Assembly: GCA_030950965.1 (NCBI GenBank)
Contig: JAUZQP010000123.1
Span: forward strand, 1-25,457
From: Mariprofundaceae bacterium
GTDB lineage: Bacteria > Pseudomonadota > Zetaproteobacteria > Mariprofundales > Mariprofundaceae
Direction: 5' to 3'
DNA: 25,457 nucleotides
Made by a program: the position numbers and the translations under genes. Shown here one piece after another: positions 15,427 to 23,500 of the stretch (positions within the stretch are counted from its first letter, which is position 1; each line of letters opens with the position of its first letter). Under the pieces are notes generated by a model. It searched no databases. It saw only the letters and a program-made list of their open reading frames with translations, and had not been told where the DNA came from.

Positions 15427-15534
15427 AAAAAAACAATCTCCCTCGTTTTAAAAAATAAGCAGTGTCGAAACCTGCTGGATGTTCAAATGCTAAGTGACCT
15501 CTTTTGAATTTCAACCCGAACTGATGTTGCGGAC

Positions 15535-15566
15535 AAAAAAAAAGGGCATCCACAAAGGATGCCCTT
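15535..15566 (-). terminator. Rho-independent terminator of the lpxC-deaD transcript
   Basis: On the minus strand, AAGGGCATCC-TTTGT-GGATGCCCTT (15566-15542) is a perfect 10-bp stem with a 5-nt loop, followed by a run of T (complement of the A-run at 15534-15543). It lies about 230 bp beyond the deaD stop, after two inserted repeats. Confidence 0.85.
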
Positions 15567-15621
15567 AGCCTGAATGATTCATGAATCATCATCACGACGA
15601 TGTATGAATAACTCAGGTTAG
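15565..15621. repeat. Short copy of the CCTGAAT palindromic family
   Basis: CCTGAATGATTCATGAATCA (from 15569) is mirrored by GATGTATGAATAACTCAGG (ending 15617); the two ends are flanked by TTAG at 15565-15568 and 15618-15621. The right half, including ATCATCACGACGAT, matches the right end of the full copy at 11903-12071. At 49 bp it looks like an internal-deletion derivative of that family. Confidence 0.65.
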
Positions 15622-15781
15622 GTAACGCGCAATAAATAATCTACCAAAATCGCGCAGGTTTTTTATTCAGCATCAAGGCGCAAAAAGTAAAGCATAGCTC
15701 GCTATGTAAGCTTTTTTGCAACGCCGATGCTGGGCAAAAAGACAAGCGAGCTTGGTAGATTATTTATTGCGCGTTGCCTTA
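15618..15781. mobile_element. 158-bp MITE-like element with TTA target duplication
   Basis: The element is 15621-15778. Its left end GGTAACGCGCAATAAATAAT and the complement of its right end GGCAACGCGCAATAAATAAT, each continuing CTACCAA, match at 26 of 27 positions. The interior (CAGCATC...GATGCTG, GCATAGC/GCTATG, AAAAAG/CTTTTTT) extends the palindrome to the centre. TTA at 15618-15620 and 15779-15781 flanks it. A T-N-A duplication plus GG ends recalls IS5-family (IS1031-type) elements. It has no coding capacity and begins 12 bp after the deaD stop in the sense of transcription. Confidence 0.8.
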
Positions 15782-15792
15782 CATTCGATCAA

Positions 15793-17514
15793 TTATCTAC
15801 GGCGAGCGCCACCGCCACCTGCTGGGCGACGATTACTCTTAGCTGGAAAACGACCACCTTCATTTTTGCTGATGAGCAAAGGGTGACCAGCAACACGCAG
15901 ATTTTTCAAGGTATGCATGACATGGCTGGGCATGCCTTCTGGTAAATCAATGGTGCTGTAGTCTTCACGAATATCAATACGTCCAATGTTGCGGCTGTTC
16001 AAGTTTGCTTTGTTAGCAATAGCCCCAACAAGGTGCTCAGGGCGTAAGCCATGATTGCGCCCCACAGCAACACGGTAGCGTTCCATGCCATCTTCCTGTC
16101 TCAAGCCAGGTTTGCGACGACTGGCTGGTGATTCATCATCACGTTCGCGACGACGCGGGCGTTCTGCTTGTTCACGTAACAAGAAGGGTTCTTTGCCTTG
16201 GATTTGATAGGCTAAGGCTGCGGCAATATCCAATGTTGAAAGTTCCGTATCTTGCTGTAACTTTTCTAGCATTTGAGCAAAAAAGCTAATGTCTTCATTG
16301 GCAATGGTGGCACTAATTTTTTCCTTGAAGGAATCCACGCGCTTGTCGTTGATTTGATCGGTACTGGGCAGGGTTAAAGGCTCAATCTTTTGCTTAGTAG
16401 CACGCTCAATATTCGCCAGCATGCGGCGTTCACGCGGAGTGATAAACAAAATGGCATCGCCTGTTCTGCCTGCACGCCCCGTACGACCAATACGGTGAAC
16501 ATACGATTCGGTATCATGCGGAATGTCATAGTTAATGACATGGCTGATGCGTTCTACATCCAAACCACGAGCGGCAACATCAGTCGCAACTAAAACATCT
16601 AAACGACCTGACTTTAATTGCTCAATGGCTTGTTCACGCTGGTTTTGCGCCATTTCACCATTCAATGCACAACAAGCGTAGCCGCGAGCATCCAGCCGTT
16701 CAACTAAATCAGTTGTTGCATTACGGGTGCGAACAAAAACAATCGTGCCATCTACGGTTTCGTCAGCTTCCAAGATACGGGTTAAAGCATCCAGCTTATT
16801 CATACTGCCTGTCATCCAATAACGTTGGCGGATGGTTTCTGCTGTGGTGGTACGCAGTTTGATGCTTACTTCGGCAGGGTTCTTCAAATGGCGTTGTGCA
16901 ATGCGCCGAATATCGTTCGGCATGGTGGCAGAGAAGAGTGCTACTTGGCGATTTTCTGGCGTTTGTTGCAATACCCACTCTACGTCATCGACAAAGCCCA
17001 TGCGTAACATTTCATCGGCTTCATCGAGTACTAACGTTTCCACGCTGTCCAGTACCAAGGTGCCGCGCTTGATATGGTCGATGACACGACCAGGCGTGCC
17101 GACTACGACTTGTACGCCACGTTTGAGTTGATGTAATTGCGTGGTGTAGTTTTGCCCACCATAAATAGGGAGTACGTGAAGACCATTGATATTAGAAGCG
17201 TATGTGTGAATAGCTTCGGCTACTTGAATGGCCAATTCGCGCGTGGGAGCAAGAACCAGGGCTTGCACCTTTTTGCTTGCAGGGTCGATGCGTGACAGCA
17301 ATGGCAACGCGAAAGCAGCAGTTTTGCCTGTGCCTGTTTGAGCTTGCCCCAAGACATCACGACCGTCGAGTACAAAGGGAATGATTTGAGCTTGAATAGG
17401 TGTAGGGGTTTCATAGCCCAGTTTTGTAAGAGCCTGTAGCACAGGTTCAGCCAGCCCCAAAGTGGCAAAAGTAGGGGTAGAAGCTTCCTGTGTGGAATCA
17501 GGTGTAGAAGACAT
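15793..17514 (-). CDS. deaD: DEAD-box ATP-dependent RNA helicase DeaD (CsdA-type)
   Basis: RNA helicase for ribosome assembly and mRNA unwinding, often cold-induced. From ATG 17514 it is 573 aa; AAGGAAA lies immediately upstream with suitable spacing, whereas the in-frame ATG at 17607 would add 31 residues unlike the family. Motifs: Q-motif YETPTPIQ, AQTGTGKT (I), PTRELA (Ia), TPGR (Ib), DEAD (II), SAT (III), VATDVAARGLD (V), HRIGRTGRAGR (VI). A DbpA-type RNA-binding fold follows (RYRVAVGRNHGLRPEHLVGA, about 455-525) and a basic glycine/arginine-rich tail ends the protein. It is downstream of lpxC by 185 bp. Its 3' UTR carries two inserted palindromes before the terminator. Confidence 0.95.
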   Translation of the reverse strand: MSSTPDSTQEASTPTFATLGLAEPVLQALTKLGYETPTPIQAQIIPFVLDGRDVLGQAQTGTGKTAAFALPLLSRIDPASKKVQALVLAPTRELAIQVAEAIHTYASNINGLHVLPIYGGQNYTTQLHQLKRGVQVVVGTPGRVIDHIKRGTLVLDSVETLVLDEADEMLRMGFVDDVEWVLQQTPENRQVALFSATMPNDIRRIAQRHLKNPAEVSIKLRTTTAETIRQRYWMTGSMNKLDALTRILEADETVDGTIVFVRTRNATTDLVERLDARGYACCALNGEMAQNQREQAIEQLKSGRLDVLVATDVAARGLDVERISHVINYDIPHDTESYVHRIGRTGRAGRTGDAILFITPRERRMLANIERATKQKIEPLTLPSTDQINDKRVDSFKEKISATIANEDISFFAQMLEKLQQDTELSTLDIAAALAYQIQGKEPFLLREQAERPRRRERDDESPASRRKPGLRQEDGMERYRVAVGRNHGLRPEHLVGAIANKANLNSRNIGRIDIREDYSTIDLPEGMPSHVMHTLKNLRVAGHPLLISKNEGGRFPAKSNRRPAGGGGARRR

Positions 17515-17699
17515 ATATTTCCTTGTGTGTGGATATAACCATAAAGATAAAGATGAGTAAGCTCTGTGGCAAGCAACAGTAGCAACATTCAAATAAGAGA
17601 CAGGCAAGCAGTATCGGCATGGCAGCCGTTAGCATTGCTGTACAGGGAAGCTTGCGATATGTTAGGGGTAATATTGCAAAATAAAAAAAACTTAAAGAA

Positions 17700-18605
17700 T
17701 CAAGCGGGTGAAAGTACTTCATCCCCCGCGATTTGACCATTTACATGGGTCGGAAGGCTAGCCTCTTCAATGCACCATGCCTCAGCATCGGCAAGCAAAG
17801 CACTGACCAATTGATGGTTGGTTTTATGCCCTGTCCGTTCGCCTTCAAACGCACCAGCAATAGGTAGTCCAGCCAGCGATAAGTCGCCCAGTGTATCAAG
17901 GATTTTATGACGTACGCATTCATCTTCGTAGCGCAAGCCGCCTTCATTGATGACACGGTATTTGTCCAACACGATTGCATTTTCTAAGGAGCCACCCAGA
18001 GCCAGCCCTGCTTTTTGCAATTGTTCAATTTCGTGCAAGAAGCCAAACGTGCGGGCACGGCTGATTTCACGGGTGTATGCTTGGCGAGAAAAATCAATAC
18101 TGACGCGCCGTTCTTTAAGTAAAGGGTGATTGTAATCTAAGAGATAAGAAATTTTGAAGCCTGCTGAAGGGTAGAGTGCGCAACGTTTGTCGCCATCGAC
18201 GATTTCAACGCGCTTTAAGACACGGAGAATTTTTTTTGCGCAATTCAATTCACGAATGCCCGCGCATTGAATGAGAAACACAAACGGTGCAGCAGAACCA
18301 TCCATAACGGGAACTTCAGGGCCATCCACTTCGATGCGTGCATTATCAATACCAAGACCAGCCAGTGCAGAGAGTAAATGTTCCACCGTAGATACAGTAA
18401 TACCATCTTTGCCCAGGGTGGTGCATAGACGAGTATCACAGACGTGTTTAGCATTAGCAGGAATCGTTACGCCAACATCAGATCGAACAAAGGTAATCCC
18501 TTCATTGGCTGCCGCAGGATGGAGAAATAGTTGAATTTTTTTACCTGAGTGTAGACCAATACCACTGCATTTAATGGAATGATCCAATGTTCTTTGTGGT
18601 ATCAT
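17700..18605 (-). CDS. lpxC: UDP-3-O-acyl-N-acetylglucosamine deacetylase LpxC
   Basis: Zinc-dependent deacetylase, the committed step of lipid A synthesis; cytosolic. The zinc ligand and catalytic motifs are present: STVEHLLSALAGLGIDNA (His near residue 78), VDGPEVPVMDGSA, HKILDTLGDLSLAG (His/Asp near 235-240) and ERTGHKTNHQLV (general acid His near 262). The protein is 301 aa, as expected. AGGGG lies 7 nt before the ATG. It is not beside ftsZ or other division genes as in many proteobacteria; instead it precedes deaD and is divergent from pntAA. Confidence 0.96.
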   Translation of the reverse strand: MIPQRTLDHSIKCSGIGLHSGKKIQLFLHPAAANEGITFVRSDVGVTIPANAKHVCDTRLCTTLGKDGITVSTVEHLLSALAGLGIDNARIEVDGPEVPVMDGSAAPFVFLIQCAGIRELNCAKKILRVLKRVEIVDGDKRCALYPSAGFKISYLLDYNHPLLKERRVSIDFSRQAYTREISRARTFGFLHEIEQLQKAGLALGGSLENAIVLDKYRVINEGGLRYEDECVRHKILDTLGDLSLAGLPIAGAFEGERTGHKTNHQLVSALLADAEAWCIEEASLPTHVNGQIAGDEVLSPA

Positions 18606-18631
18606 TATTCAACCCCTGTGGCACGCTCTGA

Positions 18632-18645
18632 CGTGATGCATCACG
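18632..18645. promoter_or_regulatory. Perfect palindrome upstream of lpxC
   Basis: CGTGATGCATCACG is fully self-complementary and sits about 27 bp upstream of the lpxC ATG, just beside a TTGACC on the lpxC strand. It could be an operator for a dimeric regulator; no regulator is identified. Confidence 0.3.
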
Positions 18646-18958
18646 GTCAAACGCTAACTTGAAAATTTAATACTCCACCAGCGTAGGCTAGGTTGAATAT
18701 CATCATAAGCAGCTCTGATCCAGACACACAACAGCACATCTTCCCCTAAAAAACCACAGCTTCTGCGCCAAATACTAGCAGAACAATACGTTCAGGCAAA
18801 TCAATTGTACTTCCCAACAGTACATTTACTAAGTGTTTTTCCTATTTTTAAAAGTCTCTGGCACACGCCTATTCTCTATCGGTGGCAAAAATTCGAGTTG
18901 TCACTCCATCGCTTCATTATTGCAGTCCGAAGCTACAACGTTACACTGCCGCCCTTTA

Positions 18959-18988
18959 TTGCATGAGTAACCGAATGCAGCGTATGGT
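18959..18988 (+). promoter_or_regulatory. Candidate promoter for the pnt operon
   Basis: TTGCAT (18959-18964), an 18-bp spacer and TATGGT (18983-18988) lie about 77 bp before the pntAA start, with no other gene between. Eye-based assignment. Confidence 0.35.
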
Positions 18989-19064
18989 TGTTTGATTACC
19001 ATGACAAGTAGGCGCTGTTTTTTGTTTGGTTACCGATATATCACTTCTCCACTGGGAGCATTTT

Positions 19065-20195
19065 ATGCGCATAGCGATTCCTCTTGAATCGAACACCCAT
19101 GAATTCCGAGTGTCTGCCACCGCCGATGGGGTAAAGCAGTACATTAAACGTGGTTTTGACGTTGTGGTTCAACAGCAAGCAGGTTTGGGTGCATTCATCA
19201 GTGATGATGACTATATCGCCGCAGGTGCACAGATCGCTGACGACTTTGCCAGTTGCTGTGGTCATGCGGATTTAGTACTCAAAGTAGCGGCTCCAAACGC
19301 CGAAGAATTGGCAGCCCTGCCAGCCTCTGCCACCGTCATTTGCATGGCTGCACCATTCACTAACCCCTTATTGAGCGATTATGCAGCACACGGTCTAGCT
19401 TGTTTTGCTATGGAGATGATTCCACGTATTTCGCGGGCGCAAAGTATGGATGCCTTATCTTCGCAAGCCAATATTGCAGGGTATAAATCAGTATTGGTTG
19501 CGCTTGAATATTATTCACATTTTATGCCTATGTTGATGACTGCCGCAGGTACGGTTAAACCAGCAAAAGTCTTAGTCATGGGTGCTGGTGTTGCTGGCTT
19601 GCAGGCGATTGCTACGGCTCGTCGACTGGGCGCTTTAGTGGAGGCATTTGATGTTCGTGCCGCCGCTCGCGAGCAGGTGGAGAGCTTGGGTGCAAGCTTC
19701 ATCGAAGTGCCAGTGGAAGAAAATGCCGAGGACGCGGGGGGCTACGCCCGTGAGATGTCCGATGACTACAAGCAAAAACAGGCTGAGTTGATTGCTCAAC
19801 ATGCTGCTAAGGCAGATATTGTGATTACCACTGCGCTCATTCCAGGGCGACCAGCGCCCATACTGGTGACGCAAGAAGTCGTGGAACAGATGCGCGCAGG
19901 CTCAGTGATTGTGGATATGGCAGTTGAAATGGGCGGTAACTGTCCGTTGTCGGTCAAAGACGAAGTGATTCAACACAGGGGTGTCACCGTCGTTGGTATT
20001 AGTAATATTCCCGCTTTGATGGCAAGCGATGCCAGCCAGTTGTATGGTCGCAATATTGCTAACTTTATTGATGTGTTATGGCAAAAAGACGAACAGATGT
20101 TGAACATCAATCTTGATGATGAAATCATTGCTAGTGCGTTATTATGTCAAAATGGCACATTCCTGAAACCTCAATTATTGGAGAGACGTTCATGA
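19065..20195 (+). CDS. pntAA: NAD(P) transhydrogenase subunit alpha part 1 (PntAA)
   Basis: NAD(H)-binding domain I of the proton-translocating transhydrogenase, which uses proton-motive force to reduce NADP+ with NADH. The soluble 376-aa protein has the N-terminal AlaDH/PNT_N half (MRIAIPLESNTHEFRVSATA) and an NAD-binding half with VLVMGAGVAGLQAIATARRL (about residue 167) and TALIPGRPAPILV, the mobile-loop region. GGGAG (19054-19058) is 6 nt before ATG 19065; an earlier in-frame ATG at 19026 has no such signal. It has no membrane helices, unlike the fused E. coli PntA, so this is the three-polypeptide type. Its stop overlaps pntAB by ATGA. Confidence 0.95.
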   Translation: MRIAIPLESNTHEFRVSATADGVKQYIKRGFDVVVQQQAGLGAFISDDDYIAAGAQIADDFASCCGHADLVLKVAAPNAEELAALPASATVICMAAPFTNPLLSDYAAHGLACFAMEMIPRISRAQSMDALSSQANIAGYKSVLVALEYYSHFMPMLMTAAGTVKPAKVLVMGAGVAGLQAIATARRLGALVEAFDVRAAAREQVESLGASFIEVPVEENAEDAGGYAREMSDDYKQKQAELIAQHAAKADIVITTALIPGRPAPILVTQEVVEQMRAGSVIVDMAVEMGGNCPLSVKDEVIQHRGVTVVGISNIPALMASDASQLYGRNIANFIDVLWQKDEQMLNINLDDEIIASALLCQNGTFLKPQLLERRS

Positions 20196-20524
20196 ATCCA
20201 CAACTTGCCGAACAGCTCCCCGTAGCTGTATCAGCGGTAGAAACCGTTGACCCTTTTGTGTCTGCCTTCACGGTGTTCGTGCTGGCTATTTTTATTGGCT
20301 ACCACGTAGTGTGGAACGTCACGCCTGCGCTGCATACACCGTTGATGAGTGTGACCAATGCTATTTCCAGCATCGTGATTGTCGGTGCATTGATTGCTTC
20401 AGGGCCTGTGGAAATGAACCTTGCCACGGTGCTTGGCTTGATCGCTGTTGGTCTTGCTTCGGTCAATATTTTTGGCGGCTTCATGGTCACTCAACGCATG
20501 TTGGCGATGTTTAAAAAACGCTGA
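20192..20524 (+). CDS. pntAB: NAD(P) transhydrogenase subunit alpha part 2 (PntAB)
   Basis: Membrane subunit of 110 aa that with PntB forms the proton channel (domain II). Three transmembrane helices are visible: FVSAFTVFVLAIFIGYHVVW (about 24-43), the segment with AISSIVIVGALIASG (about 55-75) and TVLGLIAVGLASVNIFGGFM (about 80-100). The start at 20192 in the ATGA overlap with pntAA has GGAG nearby; the longer frame from 20144 lies entirely inside pntAA. 90 bp separate it from pntB, containing only a weak hairpin (GCAGG/CCTGC). Confidence 0.94.
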   Translation: MNPQLAEQLPVAVSAVETVDPFVSAFTVFVLAIFIGYHVVWNVTPALHTPLMSVTNAISSIVIVGALIASGPVEMNLATVLGLIAVGLASVNIFGGFMVTQRMLAMFKKR

Positions 20525-20614
20525 TTCCACGCAGGCTTCACCACCTGCTCTATTTTTCTATTATATAACACCGCGTTATGCGGTTGACATGAAACACATG
20601 CTTCGGAGCACATT

Positions 20615-22015
20615 ATGTTGTCTATCAATTGGGTCGCTTTACTGTATTTGCTGGCCTCGATTTTAATCGTTTTTTCTCTCAAAGGGTTATCCAGCCCTGC
20701 CTCAGCGCGGCGCGGTAATACCTATGGCATGCTCGGAATGGGTATTGCTGTGTTGGTTACACTGCAATTATCGAATGTTCAAAACTATATGTGGATTTTT
20801 GTCTGCATCGGCATTGGTGGCACGATTGGTGCTATTGCTGCACGTAAAGTACCGATGACCCATATGCCGCAAACCGTGGCATTTATGCACTCACTGGTCG
20901 GGCTGGCAGCGGTATTAATTGCCGTATCAGCGTTTGCCAATCCTACGGCTTATGGCATTGCTGATGCCTCGGGTGTTTTGCATACGGCGAGTCGCATTGA
21001 ATTATTCCTCGGTACGTTTATTGGTGCGATTACCTTCACTGCATCATTGATTGCTTTTGGTAAATTGCATGGTTTTATTTCTGGCAACCCTTTAGTATTT
21101 AAGGGTCAACATCATCTAAACTTAGTGTTGGGTATTGCCATGCTAAGCTTTGGTGCATGGTTTTGTGTGAACCCTACATGGCTGCCATTTTTATTGATGT
21201 TGAGCATTGCTTTGGTTTTGGGTGTGCTGCTGATCGTACCGATTGGTGGTGCGGATATGCCAGTGATTGTCTCCATGCTGAATTCCTATTCGGGTTGGGC
21301 TGCCGCTGGTATTGGTTTTACCTTGAATAATCACATGTTGATTGTTGCGGGTGCTTTGGTGGGCTCCAGTGGTGCGATTCTTTCTTACATCATGTGTAAA
21401 GCGATGAATCGTTCCTTGTTTAATGTTTTACTTGGTGGTTTTGGTGGTGATGCACCTGCCGCCGCTGCTGGTGGCGTGAAGAAAGATCGCCCCGTCACCT
21501 CAGGTGCAGCCGAAGATGCTGCGTTCATGCTGCAAAATGCGCGCAGTGTGGTGATTGTGCCTGGCTATGGTCTAGCCGTAGCACGCGCACAACATGCCCT
21601 AAAAGAGATGGTCGAAGCTTTGACCCATGCAGGTGTAAAAGTTCGTTTTGCTATCCACCCTGTGGCTGGCCGCATGCCAGGGCACATGAATGTATTGCTG
21701 GCGGAAGCTGATGTACCGTACGATATTGTACATGAAATGGATGAGATCAATCCTGAATTTGCCGATACGGATATTGCTTTGGTGATTGGTGCTAATGACG
21801 TGACCAACCCCGCTGCTAAAAATGACCCCAGCAGCCCTATTTATGGCATGCCGATTTTGGAAGTGGCTAAGGCGCGCAATATATTGATTATTAAACGTTC
21901 GCTCTCTGCCGGTTATGCAGGTTTGGACAATGATTTATTTTATATGGATAAAACCATGATGATTTTTGATGATGCAAAAAAAGCATGTGAGAAAATCGTA
22001 CAATCATTGGATTGA
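20615..22015 (+). CDS. pntB: NAD(P) transhydrogenase subunit beta (PntB)
   Basis: Membrane and NADP(H)-binding subunit; 466 aa. About eight to nine helices occupy residues 1-260, including the highly conserved IGGADMPVIVSMLNSYSGWA (about 208-228). The soluble domain III follows with VVIVPGYGLAVARAQHAL (about 309), HPVAGRMPGHMNVLLAEA, the NADP-site motif VIGANDVTNPAA and IKRSLSAGYAGLDNDLF. All expected motifs are present. GGAG lies 8 nt before the ATG. The gene ends within the first bases of an intergenic palindrome cluster at 22014-22033. Confidence 0.96.
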   Translation: MLSINWVALLYLLASILIVFSLKGLSSPASARRGNTYGMLGMGIAVLVTLQLSNVQNYMWIFVCIGIGGTIGAIAARKVPMTHMPQTVAFMHSLVGLAAVLIAVSAFANPTAYGIADASGVLHTASRIELFLGTFIGAITFTASLIAFGKLHGFISGNPLVFKGQHHLNLVLGIAMLSFGAWFCVNPTWLPFLLMLSIALVLGVLLIVPIGGADMPVIVSMLNSYSGWAAAGIGFTLNNHMLIVAGALVGSSGAILSYIMCKAMNRSLFNVLLGGFGGDAPAAAAGGVKKDRPVTSGAAEDAAFMLQNARSVVIVPGYGLAVARAQHALKEMVEALTHAGVKVRFAIHPVAGRMPGHMNVLLAEADVPYDIVHEMDEINPEFADTDIALVIGANDVTNPAAKNDPSSPIYGMPILEVAKARNILIIKRSLSAGYAGLDNDLFYMDKTMMIFDDAKKACEKIVQSLD

Positions 22016-22021
22016 GGAATT

Positions 22022-22197
22022 CCTCCTAGGAGGCTATCTGAGAATAGGGATCGTAGCGAGAGGATGCTGGTTTGAGGAAGGCTTTCTTATGATTTGAAGC
22101 GAATACTTGCTGTATTTAACGAAAATCATGGGGAGATCTGTCCAAATCTAGCGTTTCCGCAGTAGGTTCTTCGATTCTCAGACAACCTCCTAGCGCA
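22022..22197. repeat. Hairpin repeat, copy A, between pntB and alaC
   Basis: Shares with copy B (24823-24979) the left block CTAGGAGGCT...GAGAATAGG-ATCGTA and GGATGCTGGTTTGAG, and the right block GCGTTTCCGCAGTAGGTT...ATTCTC and CCTCCTAGCGCAT. The ends are inverted repeats and the copy can fold end to end. The tip here is ATGATTT (22089-22095) / AAATCAT (22123-22129), different in sequence from copy B but still paired. The left edge merges with the palindromes GAGGAATTCCTC and CCTCCTAGGAGG. It fills most of the 270-bp gap; nothing else is seen there. Confidence 0.8.
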
Positions 22198-22285
22198 TTG
22201 GCATGGCTGTCAGTAGTGTACGCCCTGCGCTTGGGATCGATGACTGATACCATACGCCTCTATCTTTCGGAGTCACTGACTATCT

Positions 22286-23464
22286 ATGCTAGAATTTGAA
22301 AAAATCAAACGCTTACCTCCGTATGTTTTTGCAACGGTCAATCAGCTAAAAATGGAATTGCGCCATCAGGGTGCAGATATTATCGACTTTGGTATGGGCA
22401 ACCCCGACCAACCGACACCGCAACACATTGTTGATAAATTGTGCGAAGCATCGCAAGACGGGCGCAATCACCGTTATTCCGTATCTAAGGGTATTCTTGG
22501 CTTACGCAAGGCGATTTGTGGTTGGTATAAAACAAAATTTGATGTCGATCTTGACCCAGAGACAGAAGCGATTGTCACCATGGGTTCCAAAGAGGGCTTG
22601 GCACATTTAGCCGTTGCTATCACTTCGCCAGGGGATTTGATCTTGTCACCGAATCCTTCTTACCCGATTCACCCTTATGGTTTCATTATCGCAGGTTCGG
22701 ATATTCATCATATCCCTATTGGTCCTGGGGTAGACTTTCTTGCCGAAGTGGAACTCGCAGTGCGTAACTCTTGGCCGCGCCCTAAAGTGTTGGTGGTCAA
22801 CTTCCCATCTAATCCAACGGCGCAAGTGGTGGATTTGGAGTTTTACAGCAAAGTCATTGATTTTGCACGTGAACATAAAATGATTGTGATTTCTGATATC
22901 GCCTATGCAGAGATCACTTTTGATGGTTATGAATGCCCATCTATTTTACAGGTGCCCGGTGCAAAAGATGTGGCTGTAGAGTTCTACTCACTCTCTAAAA
23001 GTTACAATATGCCTGGTTGGCGTATCGGCTTTATGGTCGGAAACTCTGAGGTGGTTGCTGCATTAGCTAAAATTAAATCATATCTTGATTATGGGACGTT
23101 CCAACCCCTACAAATTGCAGCCTGTACAGCACTGAATGGACCACAAGATTGTGTGCAAGAGATTCGTCAGATGTACCAAGATCGCCGCGATGTACTGATT
23201 AAAGGCATGCATCAAATGGGCTGGATGGCAGAGAAACCCAAAGCTTCGATGTTTGTGTGGGCAGAAATCCCCGAGCCTTTTCAGGCGATGGGTTCGCTGG
23301 AGTTCTCCAAGCTGCTGCTCAAAGAGGCTGGTGTTGCCGTCTCACCAGGTGTGGGTTTTGGTTCCGAAGGTGATCGCTTTGTCCGCATTGCTTTGATTGA
23401 GAACGAGCATCGCATCCGTCAAGCCTTACGCGGCATGCGTCAATTTTTTAATGGTCATGAATAA
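22286..23464 (+). CDS. alaC: Alanine transaminase AlaC (PLP class I aminotransferase)
   Basis: PLP-dependent aminotransferase fold type I; 392 aa. The PLP lysine lies in YSLSKSYNMPGWRIGFMVGN (about residue 238). Other class motifs are GMGNPDQPTPQHIV, YSVSKGILGLRKAI, FPSNPTAQVV and ISDIAYAEITFDGY, with the arginine for the substrate carboxylate in RFVRIALIENEHRI. It matches the AlaC/YfdZ group (pyruvate-alanine-glutamate transamination) that precedes hom in many proteobacteria. LL-diaminopimelate aminotransferases are related, so that remains an alternative. 36 bp separate it from hom, so the two are likely co-transcribed. Confidence 0.88.
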   Translation: MLEFEKIKRLPPYVFATVNQLKMELRHQGADIIDFGMGNPDQPTPQHIVDKLCEASQDGRNHRYSVSKGILGLRKAICGWYKTKFDVDLDPETEAIVTMGSKEGLAHLAVAITSPGDLILSPNPSYPIHPYGFIIAGSDIHHIPIGPGVDFLAEVELAVRNSWPRPKVLVVNFPSNPTAQVVDLEFYSKVIDFAREHKMIVISDIAYAEITFDGYECPSILQVPGAKDVAVEFYSLSKSYNMPGWRIGFMVGNSEVVAALAKIKSYLDYGTFQPLQIAACTALNGPQDCVQEIRQMYQDRRDVLIKGMHQMGWMAEKPKASMFVWAEIPEPFQAMGSLEFSKLLLKEAGVAVSPGVGFGSEGDRFVRIALIENEHRIRQALRGMRQFFNGHE

Positions 23465-23500
23465 TCAGTGCTACACAGTGCTATATAGGGGATATAGAAT

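Larger units (their letters stand above)
18606..19064. other. Divergent intergenic region between lpxC and pntAA
   Basis: 459 bp with no gene I can support. Near lpxC is a 14-bp perfect palindrome CGTGATGCATCACG (18632-18645), operator-like in form. Toward pntAA there is a candidate promoter: TTGCAT (18959-18964), 18 bp, TATGGT (18983-18988). The middle part (about 18700-18900) shows no clear repeat, hairpin or RNA gene. Confidence 0.5.

Noticed and set aside
17515..17607. 31-residue N-terminal extension of deaD
   Set aside because: The extension is hydrophobic and unlike DeaD, and ATG 17514 has AAGGAAA just upstream.
18966..19036. GTAACC...GGTTACC pair upstream of pntAA as a second copy of the smr-lipB element
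   Set aside because: Only 6-7 bp match at each end and the inner arms do not align with the 5573-5697 element.
19026..19064. Thirteen-residue N-terminal extension of pntAA from ATG 19026
   Set aside because: No ribosome-binding site, sequence unlike the family, and ATG 19065 has GGGAG at 6 nt and the conserved MRIAIP start.
20144..20191. Longer pntAB start inside pntAA
   Set aside because: The extra residues are out-of-frame pntAA sequence; the ATGA overlap start at 20192 fits the family N-terminus.
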